Of a stretch of 64,000 nt of DNA, positions 22,551 through 36,868 are shown piece after piece (within the stretch, counting starts at the first letter, position 1; the number at the start of each line of letters is the position of its first letter). The DNA is taken from the NCBI GenBank assembly GCA_933228675.1, contig OW121741.1, forward strand, positions 118,472,234-118,536,233. Direction: 5' to 3'. The position numbers and the translations under genes are program-made. Under the pieces are notes generated by a model. That model was not told where the DNA came from. It was given only the letters and a program-made list of their open reading frames with translations, and searched no databases. Source of the stretch: Stomorhina lunata. Taxonomy: Eukaryota; Arthropoda; Insecta; Diptera; Rhiniidae.

Positions 22551-25500
22551 TTTACTAATTTTGTTGAAAATTTTTCAAAAATTTCCTATTTTTATAGAAA
22601 ATTTTTCAAAAATGTCCTATTTTTATAGAAAATTTTTCAAAAATTCCCTATTTTTATAAAAAAATTTTTCAAAGATTTACTATTTTTATAGGAAATTTTT
22701 CAAAAATTTACTATTTTTAAAGGAAAATTTTCAAAAATTTACTATTTTTATAGGAAATTTTTCAAAAATTTCCTATTTTTATAGGAAATTTTTCAAAAAT
22801 TTCCTATTTTTACAGGAAATTTTTCAAAAATTTCCTATTTTTATAGGAAATTTTTCAAAAATTTCCTATTTTTATAGAAAATTTTTCAAAAATTTCCTAT
22901 TTTTATAGGAAATTTTTCAAAAATTTCCTATTTTTATAGGAAATTTTTCAAAAATTTCCTATTTTTATGGGAAGTTTTTCAAAAATTTCCTATTTTTATG
23001 GGAAATTTTTCAAAAATTTCCTATTTTTATAGGAAATTTTTCAAAAACTTCCTATTTTTATAGGAAATTTTTCAAAAATTTCCTATTTTTATAGGAAATT
23101 TTTCAAAAATTTCCTATTTTTATAGGAAATTTTTCAAAAATTTCCTATTTTTATAGGAAATTTTTCAAAAATTTCCTATTTTTATAGGAAATTTTTCAAA
23201 AATTTCCTATTTTTATAGGAAATTTTTCAAAAATTTCCTATTTTTATAGGAAATTTTTCAAAAATTTCCTATTTTTATAGGAAATTTTTCAAAAATTTCC
23301 TATTTTTATAGGAAATTTTTCAAAAATTTCCTATTTTTATAGGAAATTTTTCAAAAATTTCCTATTTTTATAGGAAATTTTTCAAAAATTTCCTATTTTT
23401 ATAGGAAATTTTTCAAAAATTTCCTATTTTTATAGGAAATTTTTCAAAAATTTCCTATTTTTATAGGAAATTTTTCAAAAATTTCCTATTTTTATAGGAA
23501 AATTTTCAAAAATTTCCTATTTTTATATGAAATTTTTCAAAAATTTCCTATTTTTATAGGAAATTTTTCAAAAATTTCCTATTTTTATAGGAAATTTTTC
23601 AAAAATTTCCTATTTTTATAGGAAATTTTTCAAAAATTTCCTATTTTTATAGGAAATTTTTCAAAAATTTCCTATTTTTATAGGAAATTTTTCAAAAATT
23701 TCCTATTTTTATAGGAAATTTTTCAAAAATTTCCTATTTTTATAGGAAATTTTTCAAAAATTTCCTATTTTTATAGGAAATTTTTCAAAAATTTCCTATT
23801 TTTATAGGAAATTTTTCAAAAATTTCCTATTTTTATAGGAAATTTTTCAAAAATTTCCTATTTTTACAGGAAATTTTTCAAAAATTTCCTATTTTTATAG
23901 GAAATTTTTCAAAAATTTCCTATTTTTATAGGAAATTTTTCAAAAATTTCCTATTTTTATAGGAAATTTTTCAAAAATTTCCTATTTTTATAGGAAATTT
24001 TTCAAAAATTTCCTATTTTTATAGGAAATTTTTCAAAAATTTCCTATTTTTATAGGAAATTTTTCAAAAATTTCCTATTTTTATAGGAAATTTTTCAAAA
24101 ATTTCCTATTTTTATGGGAAGTTTTTCAAAAATTTCCTATTTTTATGGGAAATTTTTCAAAAATTTCCTATTTTTATAGGAAATTTTTCAAAAATTTCCT
24201 ATTTTTATAGGAAATTTTTCAAAAATTTCCTATTTTTATAGGAAATTTTTCAAAAATTTCCTATTTTTATAGGAAATTTTTCAAAAATTTCCTATTTTTA
24301 TAGGAAATTTTTCAAAAATTTCCTATTTTTATAGGAAATTTTTCAAAAATTTCCTATTTTTATAGGAAATTTTTCAAAAATTTCCTATTTTTATAGGAAA
24401 TTTTTCAAAAATTTCCTATTTTTATAGGAAATTTTTCAAAAATTTCCTATTTTTATAGGAAATTTTTCAAAAATTTCCTATTTTTATAGGAAATTTTTCA
24501 AAAATTTCCTATTTTTATAGGAAATTTTTCAAAAATTTCCTATTTTTATAGGAAATTTTTCAAAAATTTCCTATTTTTATAGGAAATTTTTCAAAAATTT
24601 CCTATTTTTATAGGAAATTTTTCAAAAATTTCCTATTTTTATAGGAAATTTTTCAAAAATTTCCTATTTTTATAGGAAATTTTTCAAAAATTTCCTATTT
24701 TTATAGGAAAATTTTCAAAAATTTCCTATTTTTATATGAAATTTTTCAAAAATTTCCTATTTTTATAGGAAATTTTTCAAAAATTTCCTATTTTTATAGG
24801 AAATTTTTCAAAAATTTCCTATTTTTATAGGAAATTTTTCAAAAATTTCCTATTTTTATAGGAAATTTTTCAAAAATTTCCTATTTTTATAGGAAATTTT
24901 TCAAAAATTTCCTATTTTTATAGGAAATTTTTCAAAAATTTCCTATTTTTATAGGAAATTTTTCAAAAATTTCCTATTTTTATAGGAAATTTTTCAAAAA
25001 TTTCCTATTTTTATAGGAAATTTTTCAAAAATTTCCTATTTTTATAGGAAATTTTTCAAAAATTTCCTATTTTTACAGGAAATTTTTCAAAAATTTCCTA
25101 TTTTTATAGGAAATTTTTCAAAAATTTCCTATTTTTATAGGAAATTTTTCAAAAATTTCCTATTTTTATAGGAAATTTTTCAAAAATTTCCTATTTTTAT
25201 AGGAAATTTTTCAAAAATTTCCTATTTTTATAGGAAATTTTTCAAAAATTTCCTATTTTTATAGGAAATTTTTCAAAAATTTCCTATTTTTATAGGAAAT
25301 TTTTCAAAAATTTCCTATTTTTATAGGAAATTTTTCAAAAATTTCCTATTTTTATAGGAAATTTTTCAAAAATTTCCTATTTTTATAGGAAATTTTTCAA
25401 AAATTTCCTATTTTTATAGGAAATTTTTCAAAAATTTCCTATTTTTATAGGAAATTTCCTATTTTTATAGGAAATTTTTCAAAAATTTCCTATTTTTATA

Positions 25501-28500
25501 GGAAATTTTTCAAAAATTTCCTATTTTTATAGGAAATTTTTCAAAAATTTCCTATTTTTATAGGAAATTTTTCAAAAATTTCCTATTTTTATAGGAAATT
25601 TTTCAAAAATTTCCTATTTTTATAGGAAATTTTTCAAAAATTTCCTATTTTTATAGGAAATTTTTCAAAAATTTCCTATTTTTATAGGAAATTTTTCAAA
25701 AATTTCCTATTTTTATAGGAAATTTTTCAAAAATTTCCTATTTTTGTAGGAAATTTTTCAAAAATTTCCTATTTTTATAGGAAATTTTTCAAAAATTTCC
25801 TATTTTTATAGGAAATTTTTCAAAAATTTCCTATTTTTATAGGAAATTTTTCAAAAATTTCCTATTTTTATAGGAAATTTTTCAAAAATTTCCTATTTTT
25901 ATAGGAAATTTTTCAAAAATTTCCTATTTTTATAGGAAATTTTTCAAAAATTTCCTATTTTTATAGGAAATTTTTCAAAAATTTCCTATTTTTATAGGAA
26001 ATTTTTCAAAAATTTCCTATTTTTATAGGAAATTTTTCAAAAATTTCCTATTTTTATAGGAAATTTTTCAAAAATTTCCTATTTTTATAGGAAATTTTTC
26101 AAAAATTTCCTATTTTTATAGGAAATTTTTCAAAAATTTCCTATTTTTATAGGAAATTTTTCAAAAATTTCCTATTTTTATAGGAAATTTTTCAAAAATT
26201 TCCTATTTTTATAGGAAATTTTTCAAAAATTTCCTATTTTTATAGGAAATTTTTCAACAATTTCCTATTTTTATTGGAAATTTTTCAAAAATTTCCTATT
26301 TTTATAGGAAATTTTTCAAAAATTTCCTATTTTTATACGAAATTTTTCAAAAATTTCCTATTTTTATACGAAATTTTTCAAAAATTTCCTATTTTTATAC
26401 GAAATTTTTCAAAAATTTCCTATTTTTATACGAAATTTTTCAAAAATTTCCTATTTTTATAGGAAATTTTTCAAAAATTTCCTATTTTTATAGGAAATTT
26501 TTCAAAAATTTCCTATTTTTATAGGAAATTTTTCAAAAATTTCCTATTTTTATAGGAAATTTTTCAAAAATTTCCTATTTTTATAGGAAATTTTTCAAAA
26601 ATTTCCTATTTTTATAGGAAATTTTTCAAAAATTTCCTATTTTTATAGGAAATTTTTCAAAAATTTCCTATTTTTATAGGAAATTTTTCAAAAATTTCCT
26701 ATTTTTATAGGAAATTTTTCAAAAATTTCCTATTTTTATAGGAAATTTTTCAAAAATTTCCTATTTTTATAGGAAATTTTTCAAAAATTTCCTATTTTTA
26801 TAGGAAATTTTTCAAAAATTTCCTATTTTTATAGGAAATTTTTCAAAAATTTCCTATTTTTATAGGAAATTTTTCAAAAATTTCCTATTTTTATAGGAAA
26901 TTTTTCAAAAATTTCCTATTTTTATAGGAAATTTTTCAAAAATTTCCTATTTTTATAGGAAATTTTTCAAAAATTTCCTATTTTTATAGGAAATTTTTCA
27001 AAAATTTCCTATTTTTATAGGAAATTTTTCAAAAATTTCCTATTTTTATAGGAAATTTTTCAAAAATTTCCTATTTTTACAGTTAATTTTTCAAAAATTT
27101 CCTATTTTTATAGGAAATTTTTCAAAAATTTCCTATTTTTATAGGAAATTTTTCAAAAATTTCCTATTTTTATAGGAAATTTTTCAAAAATTTCCTATTT
27201 TTATAGGAAATTTTTCAAAAATTTCCTATTTTTATAGGAAATTTTTCAAAAATTTCCTATTTTTATAGGAAATTTTTCAAAAATTTCCTATTTTTATAGG
27301 AAATTTTTCAAAAATTTCCTATTTTTATAGGAAATTTTTCAAAAATTTCCTATTTTTATAGGAAATTTTTCAAAAATTTCCTATTTTTATAGGAAATTTT
27401 TCAAAAATTTCCTATTTTTATAGGAAATTTTTCAAAAATTTCCTATTTTTATAGGAAATTTTTCAAAAATTTCCTATTTTTGTAGGAAATTTTTCAAAAA
27501 TTTCCTATTTTTATAGGAAATTTTTCAAAAATTTCCTATTTTTATAGGAAATTTTTCAAAAATTTCCTATTTTTATAGGAAATTTTTCAAAAATTTCCTA
27601 TTTTTATAGGAAATTTTTCAAAAATTTCCTATTTTTATAGGAAATTTTTCAAAAATTTCCTATTTTTATAGGAAATTTTTCAAAAATTTCCTATTTTTAT
27701 AGGAAATTTTTCAAAAATTTCCTATTTTTATAGGAAATTTTTCAAAAATTTCCTATTTTTATAGGAAATTTTTCAAAAATTTCCTATTTTTATAGGAAAT
27801 TTTTCAAAAATTTCCTATTTTTATAGGAAATTTTTCAAAAATTTCCTATTTTTATAGGAAATTTTTCAAAAATTTCCTATTTTTATAGGAAATTTTTCAA
27901 CAATTTCCTATTTTTATTGGAAATTTTTCAAAAATTTCCTATTTTTATAGGAAATTTTTCAAAAATTTCCTATTTTTATACGAAATTTTTCAAAAATTTC
28001 CTATTTTTATACGAAATTTTTCAAAAATTTCCTATTTTTATACGAAATTTTTCAAAAATTTCCTATTTTTATACGAAATTTTTCAAAAATTTCCTATTTT
28101 TATAGGAAATTTTTCAAAAATTTCCTATTTTTATAGGAAATTTTTCAAAAATTTCCTATTTTTATAGGAAATTTTTCAAAAATTTCCTATTTTTATAGGA
28201 AATTTTTCAAAAATTTCCTATTTTTATAGGAAATTTTTCAAAAATTTCCTATTTTTATAGGAAATTTTTCAAAAATTTCCTATTTTTATAGGAAATTTTT
28301 CAAAAATTTCCTATTTTTATAGGAAATTTTTCAAAAATTTCCTATTTTTATAGGAAATTTTTCAAAAATTTCCTATTTTTATAGGAAATTTTTCAAAAAT
28401 TTCCTATTTTTATAGGAAATTTTTCAAAAATTTCCTATTTTTATAGGAAATTTTTCAAAAATTTCCTATTTTTATAGGAAATTTTTCAAAAATTTCCTAT

Positions 28501-31500
28501 TTTTATAGGAAATTTTTCAAAAATTTCCTATTTTTATAGGAAATTTTTCAAAAATTTCCTATTTTTATAGGAAATTTTTCAAAAATTTCCTATTTTTATA
28601 GGAAATTTTTCAAAAATTTCCTATTTTTTATAGGAAATTTTTCAAAAATTTCCTATTTTTACAGTTAATTTTTCAAAAATTTCCTATTTTTATAGGAAAT
28701 TTTTCAAAAATTTCCTATTTTTATAGGAAATTTTTCAAAAATTTCCTATTTTTATAGGAAATTTTTCAAAAATTTCCTATTTTTATAGGAAATTTTTCAA
28801 AAATTTCCTATTTTTATAGGAAATTTTTCAAAAATTTCCTATTTTTATAGGAAATTTTTCAAAAATTTCCTATTTTTATAGGAAATTTTTCAAAAATTTC
28901 CTATTTTTATAGGAAATTTTTCAAAAATTTCCTATTTTTATAGGAAATTTTTCAAAAATTTCCTATTTTTATAGGAAATTTTTCAAAAATTTCCTATTTT
29001 TATAGGAAATTTTTCAAAAATTTCCTATTTTTATAGGAAATTTTTCAAAAATTTCCTATTTTTATAGGAAATTTTTCAAAAATTTCCTATTTTTATAGGA
29101 AATTTTTCAAAAATTTCCTATTTTTATAGGAAATTTTTCAAAAATTTACTATTTTTATAGGAAATTTTTCAAAAGTTTACTATTTTTTTAGAAAATTTTT
29201 CAAAAATTTACTATTTTTTTAGGAAATTTTTCAAAAATTTACTATTTTTTTTAGGAAATTTTTCAAAAATTTACTATTTTTATAGGAATTTTTTCAAAAA
29301 TTTCCTATTTTTATAGGAAATTTTTTAAAAATTTACTATTTTTGTAGAAAATTTTTCAAAAATTTACTATTTTTTTAGGAATTTTTTCAAAAATTTACTA
29401 TTTTTATAGGAATTTTTTCAAAAATTTCCTATTTTTATAGGAAATTTATTAAAGATTTCCTATTTTTATAGGAAATTTATCAAAAATTTCCTATTTTTTT
29501 AGGAAATTTATCAAAAATTTCCTATTTTTATAGGAAATTTATCAAAAATTTCCTATTGTCATAGGAAATTTATCAAAAATTTCCTATTGTCATAGGAACT
29601 TTATCAAAAATTTCCTATTGTCATAGGAACTTTATCAAAAATTTCCTATTGTCATAGGAAATTTATCAAAAATTTCCTATTGTGATAGGAAATTTATCAA
29701 CAATTTCCTATTTTCATAGAAAACTTTTCAAAAATGTCCTTTTTTTCAAAAATTTCTTATATTTATAGCAAATTTTTAAAAAATTTCCTATTTTTATAGG
29801 AAATTTTTCAAAAATTTCGTACTTTTATAGGAAATTTTTCAAAAATTTCCTATTTTTATAGGAAATTTTTCAAAAATTTCCTATTTTTATAGGAAATTTT
29901 TCAAAAATTTCCTATTTTTATAGGAAATTTTTCAAAAATTTCCTATTTTTATAGGAAATTTTTCAAAAATTTCCTATTTTTATAGGAAATTTTTCAAAAA
30001 TTTCCTATTTTTATAGGAAATTTTTCAAAAATTTCCTATTTTTATAGGAAATTTTTCAAAAATTTCCTATTTTTATAGGAAATTTTTCAAAAATTTCCTA
30101 TTTTTATAGGAAATTTTTCAAAAATTTCCTATTTTTATAGGAAATTTTTCAAAAATTTCCTATTTTTATAGGAAATTTTTCAAAAATTTCCTATTTTTAT
30201 AGGAAATTTTTCAAAAATTTCCTATTTTTATAGGAAATTTTTCAAAAATTTCCTATTTTTATAGGAAATTTTTCAAAAATTTCCTATTTTTATAGGAAAT
30301 TTTTCAAAAATTTCCTATTTTTATAGGAAATTTTTCAAAAATTTCCTATTTTTATAGGAAATTTTTCAAAAATTTCCTATTTTTATAGGAAATTTTTCAA
30401 AAATTTCCTATTTTTATAGGAAATTTTTCAAAAATTTCCTATTTTTATAGGAAATTTTTCAAAAATTTCCTATTTTTATAGAAAATTTTTCAAAAATTTC
30501 CTATTTTTATAGGAAATTTTTCAAAATTTTCCTATTTTTATAGGAAATTTTTCAAAAATTTCCTATTTTTATAGGAAATTTTCCAAAAATTTCCTATTTT
30601 TATCGGAAATTTTTCAAAAATTTCCTATTTTTATTGGAAATTTTTCAAAAATTTCCTATTTTTATAGGAAATTTTTCAAAAATTTCCTATTTTTATAGGA
30701 AATTTTTCAAAAATTTCCTATTTTTATAGGAAATTTTTCAAAAATTTCCTATTTTTATAGGAAATTTTTCAAAAATTTCCTATTTTTATAGGAAATTTTT
30801 CAAAAATTTCCTATTTTTATAGGAAATTTTTCAAAAATTTCCTATTTTTATAGGAAATTTTTCAAAAATTTCCTATTTTTATAGGAAATTTTTCAAAAAT
30901 TTCCTATTTTTATAGGAATTTTTTTCAAAAATTTCCTATTTTTATAGGAAATTTTTCAAAAATTTCCTATTTTTATAGGACATTTTTCAAAAATTTCCTA
31001 TTTTTATAGGAAATTTTTCAAAAATTTCCTATTTTTATAGGAAATTTTTCAAAAATTTCCTATTTTTATAGGAAATTTTTCAAAAATTTCCTATTTTTAT
31101 AGGAAATTTTTCAAAAATTTCCTATTTTTATAGGAAATTTTTCAAAAATTTCCTATTTTTATAGGAAATTTTTCAAAAATTTCCTATTTTTATAGGAAAT
31201 TTTTCAAAAATTTCCTATTTTTATAGGAAATTTTTCAAAAATTTCCTATTTTTATAGGAAATTTTTCAAAAATTTCCTATTTTTATAGGAAATTTTTCAA
31301 AAATTTCCTATTTTTATAGGAAATTTTTCAAAAATTTCCTATTTTTATAGGAAATTTTTCAAAAATTTCCTATTTTTATAGGAAATTTTTCAAAAATTTC
31401 CTATTTTTATAGGAAATTTTTCAAAAATTTAATATTTTTATAGGAAATTTTTCAAAAATTTCCTATTTTTATAGGAAATTTTTCAAAAATTTCCTATTTT

Positions 31501-32106
31501 TATAGGAAATTTTTCAAAAATTTCCTATTTTTATAGGAAATTTTTCAAAAATTTCCTATTTTTATAGGAAATTTTTCAAAAATTTCCTATTTTTATAGGA
31601 AATTTTTCAAAAATTTCCTATTTTTATAGGAAATTTTTCAAAAATTTCCTATTTTTATAGGAAATTTTTCAAAAATTTCCTATTTTTATAGGAAATTTTT
31701 CAAAAATTTCCTATTTTTATAGGAAATTTTTCAAAAATTTCCTATTTTTATAGGAAATTTTTCAAAAATTTCCTATTTTTATAGGAAATTTTTCAAAAAT
31801 TTCCTATTTTTATAGGAAATTTTTCAAAAATTTCCTATTTTTATAGGAAATTTTTCAAAAATTTCCTATTTTTATAGGAAATTTTTCAAAAATTTCCTAT
31901 TTTTATAGGAAATTTTTCAAAAATTTCCTATTTTTATAGGAAATTTTTCAAAAATTTCCTATTTTTATAGGAAATTTTTCAAAAATTTCCTATTTTTATA
32001 GGAAATTTTTCAAAAATTTCCTATTTTTATAGGAAATTTTTCAAAAATTTCCTATTTTTATAGGAAATTTTTCAAAAATTTCCTATTTTTATAGGAAATT
32101 TTTCAA
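22551..32106. repeat. Satellite C, main array, about 300 monomers of 31 bp
   Basis: The monomer consists of two 13-bp complementary arms (AAAAATTTCCTAT and ATAGGAAATTTTT) separated by TTTT on one side and a single C on the other, so the whole array is a chain of potential hairpins. The first 122 bp is the right copy of the insertion duplication. Variant-marked blocks repeat at exact monomer multiples: GGGAAGTTTTT at 22,969 and 24,116 (1,147 bp = 37 x 31), and a TTGGAAA plus four TACGAAA block at 26,274 and 27,917 (1,643 bp = 53 x 31). A diverged block (29,141-29,790: TTTACTA, GTCATAGG and TTTATC variants) matches 38,451-39,100. There is one shortened monomer near 25,450 and one extra T near 28,626. 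Open frames in the array are repeat translations. Confidence 0.96.
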
Positions 32107-32485
32107 GTTCAAGTTCAAGTTATTTTATTTCCATAAATTTCTTTTTATACATGTTTTTCTAATACTATTTTAATACTAATTATATTTCCCTGCATACATT
32201 TGTATTTTTCTAGGACTAAGATAATTTTTATAAATATTTACATGGCACAATAACTATTTAAGTTACGTGTAATACAATTATGTTACAAAATTTATTTGAA
32301 TATTATATTATTTAAAGTTCCTCAAAAATGGAAAAAAGGATACTATTAAAAATTTTGATTATATCTATACTTATAATTACTTAAAAATAGCTTAAGACTA
32401 AATGAAAAATATATACAATAGAGAAAGGATAGGAGGAAAAGTATTTACAAAAGGTGTAGAGGGGAGAATAAGTTACAAAAATACC

Positions 32486-35406
32486 CTATTGAGTAGTGTT
32501 GTATACTGTGTTTGTGATGTTTAATGTTCTGATCCTACGGTGATAGAACAACAAGTTTGCACCCTGATAAAGCAGATTAGCATCTCTTAGTGTTAGAAGG
32601 TCTATCGGAGACATATACCGTATAAGATGGATGGAATCAACATCAACAGATCGACCAAAACATTCCTGGACAAGACCGTTCTCTAGAGAACGTGCCTTAT
32701 CAAGAAATGTCAAGCCCGATCTGATCATGTAACCATCGATACGATCAAAATTGATCCCCGCATAAACTGACCTGTTAGATGGTCTACGGTATATTCCGTC
32801 AGGTCCTTGTTTGCGTTTTAAGGACAAACAAGCTACCAAGATTTTCCTCTCCCATACCCTAAGCCTTTCCATCTGGGCAGAAGAGATTCTGAACCAAACT
32901 GGAAAGGCATAAGACATGAGGGGGCGGATAACCTGTCTGTAGAGTAGCAGACCCACTTTCCTATCCAAGCATCCTTGTCTACCAAGAATGCCTCGATAGA
33001 TCGCAAAAGTGCGTTTTGTGCGCTGTAATACATAATCGATATGGCGGTAAAATTCAAAATTTTCGTGGAAGATTACGCCCAAATATTTTATCCTATCCGA
33101 AACAGTAATAAGCTCATTACCAACCACAAGGGATGGAATGAACTTCCTACTATTTGGATAAAGATATTTCTCCTGCCTTTAATAATAATGGCAGTCGATT
33201 TTTGAATATTTAGGCGTAACTTCCACTTATTAAAGAATTCCGCCAATTTCGAAAGATATGTATTAACTTTTGAATTAATGTTTCGAGCCCGTGGACCTGA
33301 AGAAGCAATAAGTATATCATCCGCATAAGATAAAAGAAGATCACCCTCTGGTGGCTTTGGAATATCATGTACCAGAATATTGTACAAAACAGGACCGAGA
33401 AGAGAACCCTGAGGAACTCCAGCAGATACCAATTTTTCATCAGAGCGACAGTCACCCACCCTCACACTGAACTTTCTTTCGCTCAAAAAGTTTGACACAA
33501 ACCTGCAAAGACGTCTATCAAATCCAAGATTTATCATCTTGTATATAATTCCATTTTGCCAGGCTGTGTCAAAAGCTTTGGCAAAGTCTAAGCTCACTGC
33601 TATAGTAGGGTATCTCTTATTGAGACCCCTAGCTACATAATCAGCAAAGACTGTCAGTGCATGTGAGGTTGAGTGACCACGCTTGAATCCAAATTGAGAT
33701 TCAGCAAGAACATTCCCCTCATCGATCCTGTCATTAATTTGACTAAGAATAAAGAATTCCAAAAGTTTCCCAAAGGAAGATAGAAGTGAAATTGGCCTGT
33801 AATTGCTACATAACTTAGGGTCAGTTTTTGGCTTTGGAATTGGCACAATGATGGCTTTTTTCCAATTACGTGGAAAGTAGCCGATATTAATGCAGTGATT
33901 GAAAAGAACTGCCATAAAACGCCAAGTTTCTTTTCGAGTTTTCTTAAGAACTACGTCCGGGATACCATCAATCCCACTCGACTTTTTGTTTGGTCTCCGT
34001 TTTATGGCAGCACCCATCATCTCTGCTTGAATAAAGCCAAAACTACCCCCATTATTACCATCAGCTGTTAGTGACTGACCAAATGCTGTAATTGGTTCGT
34101 CATGCAAATCATTGACTCGGTCCAAAACAGTCTCTGAAAATAAGTCATTGTTAGTTTGTTGTCCACCTTGGTGAACATCAGAGAAGTAATCCGCTAGCAG
34201 ATTAGCTTTTCTACTGTCATCAGATACCAAGGTGTTCCCTGGGTCTAGTAAGTCATGTATGGTCAACCGTTTATTCTGTCCAGTCGCAGCCCTAATAGTC
34301 TTAAATGTCTTGTCATTGAGGTGTATACTCCCAAGGAACTTCTTCCAGTTTTCGCGCTCAAAATTGGCAATTGCGCCTTGAATAATTTTATCCAAATTTT
34401 TAATATCAGCTTTTAGAATACGACACCTTCCAGGGTCTCCACAACGTCTCACAAGACGACGTAACCTCTTCTTCTCTGCTATAAAGCGCAAGATATTTGT
34501 AGGAAGTTTAAGAAGGCCCTTTCTACCAACTACTATTTTTGGAATAGAGATATCCATAGCTTTTTGGAAAGCCCTTTCAAGAGTCTCAACGCAATTGTCA
34601 ATTTCTTGCTCGCCAACATTCTCGTTCAATGGAAGCATACGACCTTCAAGTTCCCTATTCAAAGTCATGTTAAAAAGTCCTCTGTTCATTTTGTCATAAT
34701 TAAGAATGGTCGGTTTTATCCGACCTAGGCAGTCCGAAATGTCAAAAACAATCTCAACCGATTTATGGTCCGACTCAAAATCAATTGTTTTAAGTCCACC
34801 ACCATTCACCGACGGAGGTATATCGGCAGAAGTCAATACCACATCAATATATGAGGATGATACATCAGTTACTCTTGTTGGCCCGTCCGTAGGGTGAATT
34901 ACCAGATTCGGATTATTCAATAGCAGATCGTGAAGACGACGACCGCTGGAACATATAACTGAGTCTCCCCAAAAAGGATGTCTGGCATTCAAATCTCCCG
35001 CTACAATTAAGTTACCTTCATTGGCCATATCTAAAATCGGTGTGAGATCATCTCTTGACATTGTACCTACAGGTCTGCGATACATTGACACAAATGTCAA
35101 GGTACCGCCATTTAGTCTACGGATTTTGACAGCTGTATTTTCTATAGAGCCAGTATTAATAATGATTCTCTCACTATTAATACTATCCCTAACGAAGACA
35201 GCTGTCCCGCCTCTTCCGTTTTGTCTATTCTGTCTATAAATAACGTACCCGTCTATGTCCAGCTTATGCCGAGGACTAAGTCCATGTTCAGCCATAAGCA
35301 GTACGTCAGGTCTATGTTGGTCCAAGAATAGTTTTAAATAATGTCTTTTATGTCTAGAAATTATTGAATTTGCATTAACGAATATGCATTTGATTTGTCT
35401 AGCCAT
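32486..35406 (-). pseudogene. ORF2 of copy 2, frameshifted by a 1-bp deletion
   Basis: Same endonuclease and reverse transcriptase as copy 1, but one T is missing from the T-run at about 33,166-33,169 (TTTT in copy 1, TTT here). The frame from the ATG at 35,406 runs to 33,088 (772 residues) and keeps the endonuclease and the RT core including YADD. It then enters a wrong frame. The remaining C-terminal part (32,486-33,127) stays open in the original frame. Loss of the C-terminal 200 residues probably abolishes retrotransposition. Substitutions seen include D to G in VHQDGQQ and T to S in DDTRK. Confidence 0.92.
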
Positions 35407-36868
35407 GATGACTTAATGAATATAGCATACCAAGCAAGGCCTTGGATTTCCCTTCGTCAGATTTGATATTTTGGTACTCTTTAGTAAAGCTACCAATATT
35501 CTTAAGACATGAGAGTAGGCTACCTCCAAGAAGACGTTTGCAATCACGATCAATTACATCAAATTGTGACATTGCACTTTGTAACGTTATACCATCATTA
35601 GAGGATGGCAAAGTTTTTTGTGCAGATTTTGCTGAAATGTTACCTGCTAACGCTGATGCATAAGAAACACCAGGTTTTACATTGACGAAAGGAACACCGG
35701 ACTTAACAGGCGGTGGTGAATTACGAGTTTGATTATTCGAAGCCGTTTTTTGGCTCTGAATTTTATTTAAAATTTCCAACCTTCTTGGGCATTGCCGAAA
35801 ACTAGCAGTGTGCCCCTCAACTCCACAGTTAACGCATTTAACCGGGATGCCTATTTTCGTTACAGCTTTACCTGTAACTGGATCGTGTGCAGTAGTTTGC
35901 TCAGTATTACTATCTTTGTCCGGAATCCTACAGTTTCCAGGTCCGTGTGACTCACCACACTTCACACACCTGTATGGCATGTTGCAGTTTGCCGAGGTGT
36001 GACCAAAACGCTGACAATTAAAACACTGAATAACAGCGCCGCGTTTGAATTTGCGCAAAGATACTCTACAGCAAAGAATATACCGTAGGTTATAAACTGC
36101 AGAAATATCAGATTCTCATGAAATCTGAAGCAACCATTTATCATTATAAAGTTTGACTATTCTAACAATTTCCATATTTATATGGAGTTCATTCAAATGT
36201 ACCGTTACATCTTCAACGGAATATGTCCCCGATAGGCCCTCTATAACCAAAGAAAATGGTCTTTGTCCTCTAGGGGTATAAGTATAAAAGTTGACCTTTT
36301 TGTCAACCAATAATTTTTTGCATTTTTCAAAATCGCTAAGAGTGCAAACTCCAATATTGGTAGCATTTCTGCTCATAATTTTAATATTAAAATTACTGTG
36401 CCCTAAATGATTTTTAATTACTAAAGACATGTCCTTGACGTTAATATTGTATGTGGTAATGATAGGAATATGTTTTGGATTACCTAACTTATTTTTATTT
36501 CCAGGTTTACTAGCAGGAACCATCTCTTCTTCTTGTTTCTTCTTACTTGATGAGGCCGCCTCAGGACATTCTTGGGCTTCAGCTTGCATCTCATCATCAT
36601 CTTCATATTGACTACTTTCTAATTCATCCTCATTTTGGCTTTTTAATCTTTGTTCTTCTTGCAAGATTAACGCTTCTAATTTATTTCTTAAGCTTGAGTT
36701 TTCATTCTCCAGATATTGTATCTTGGACTCAGAAAGATTCAGTCGCTTTAATAGCTGCTCATTCATTGAAGCTAAATCATTGAATTTTTGATTTAGACTT
36801 TCGTTTTCATCACTTCAGTCATTCTGCCTCTTCTTTTTGAGGCTTCGTTTAGTTTCGTCACCATCCAT
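35399..36868 (-). pseudogene. ORF1 (Gag-like) of copy 2 with the same two in-frame TGA codons
   Basis: Identical in structure to ORF1 of copy 1: ATG at 36,868, TGA at 36,815-36,817 and at 36,116-36,118, and a TAG end overlapping the ORF2 ATG. I saw no coding difference from copy 1. Since this copy arose by duplication of copy 1, its TGAs do not independently show that they are conserved. Confidence 0.85.

Noticed and set aside
26274..28105. Two identical 62-codon open frames inside satellite C
   Set aside because: They are in-frame readings of a 31-bp repeat (93-bp coding period), start at TTG, and are copies made by the 53-monomer duplication. Not genes.
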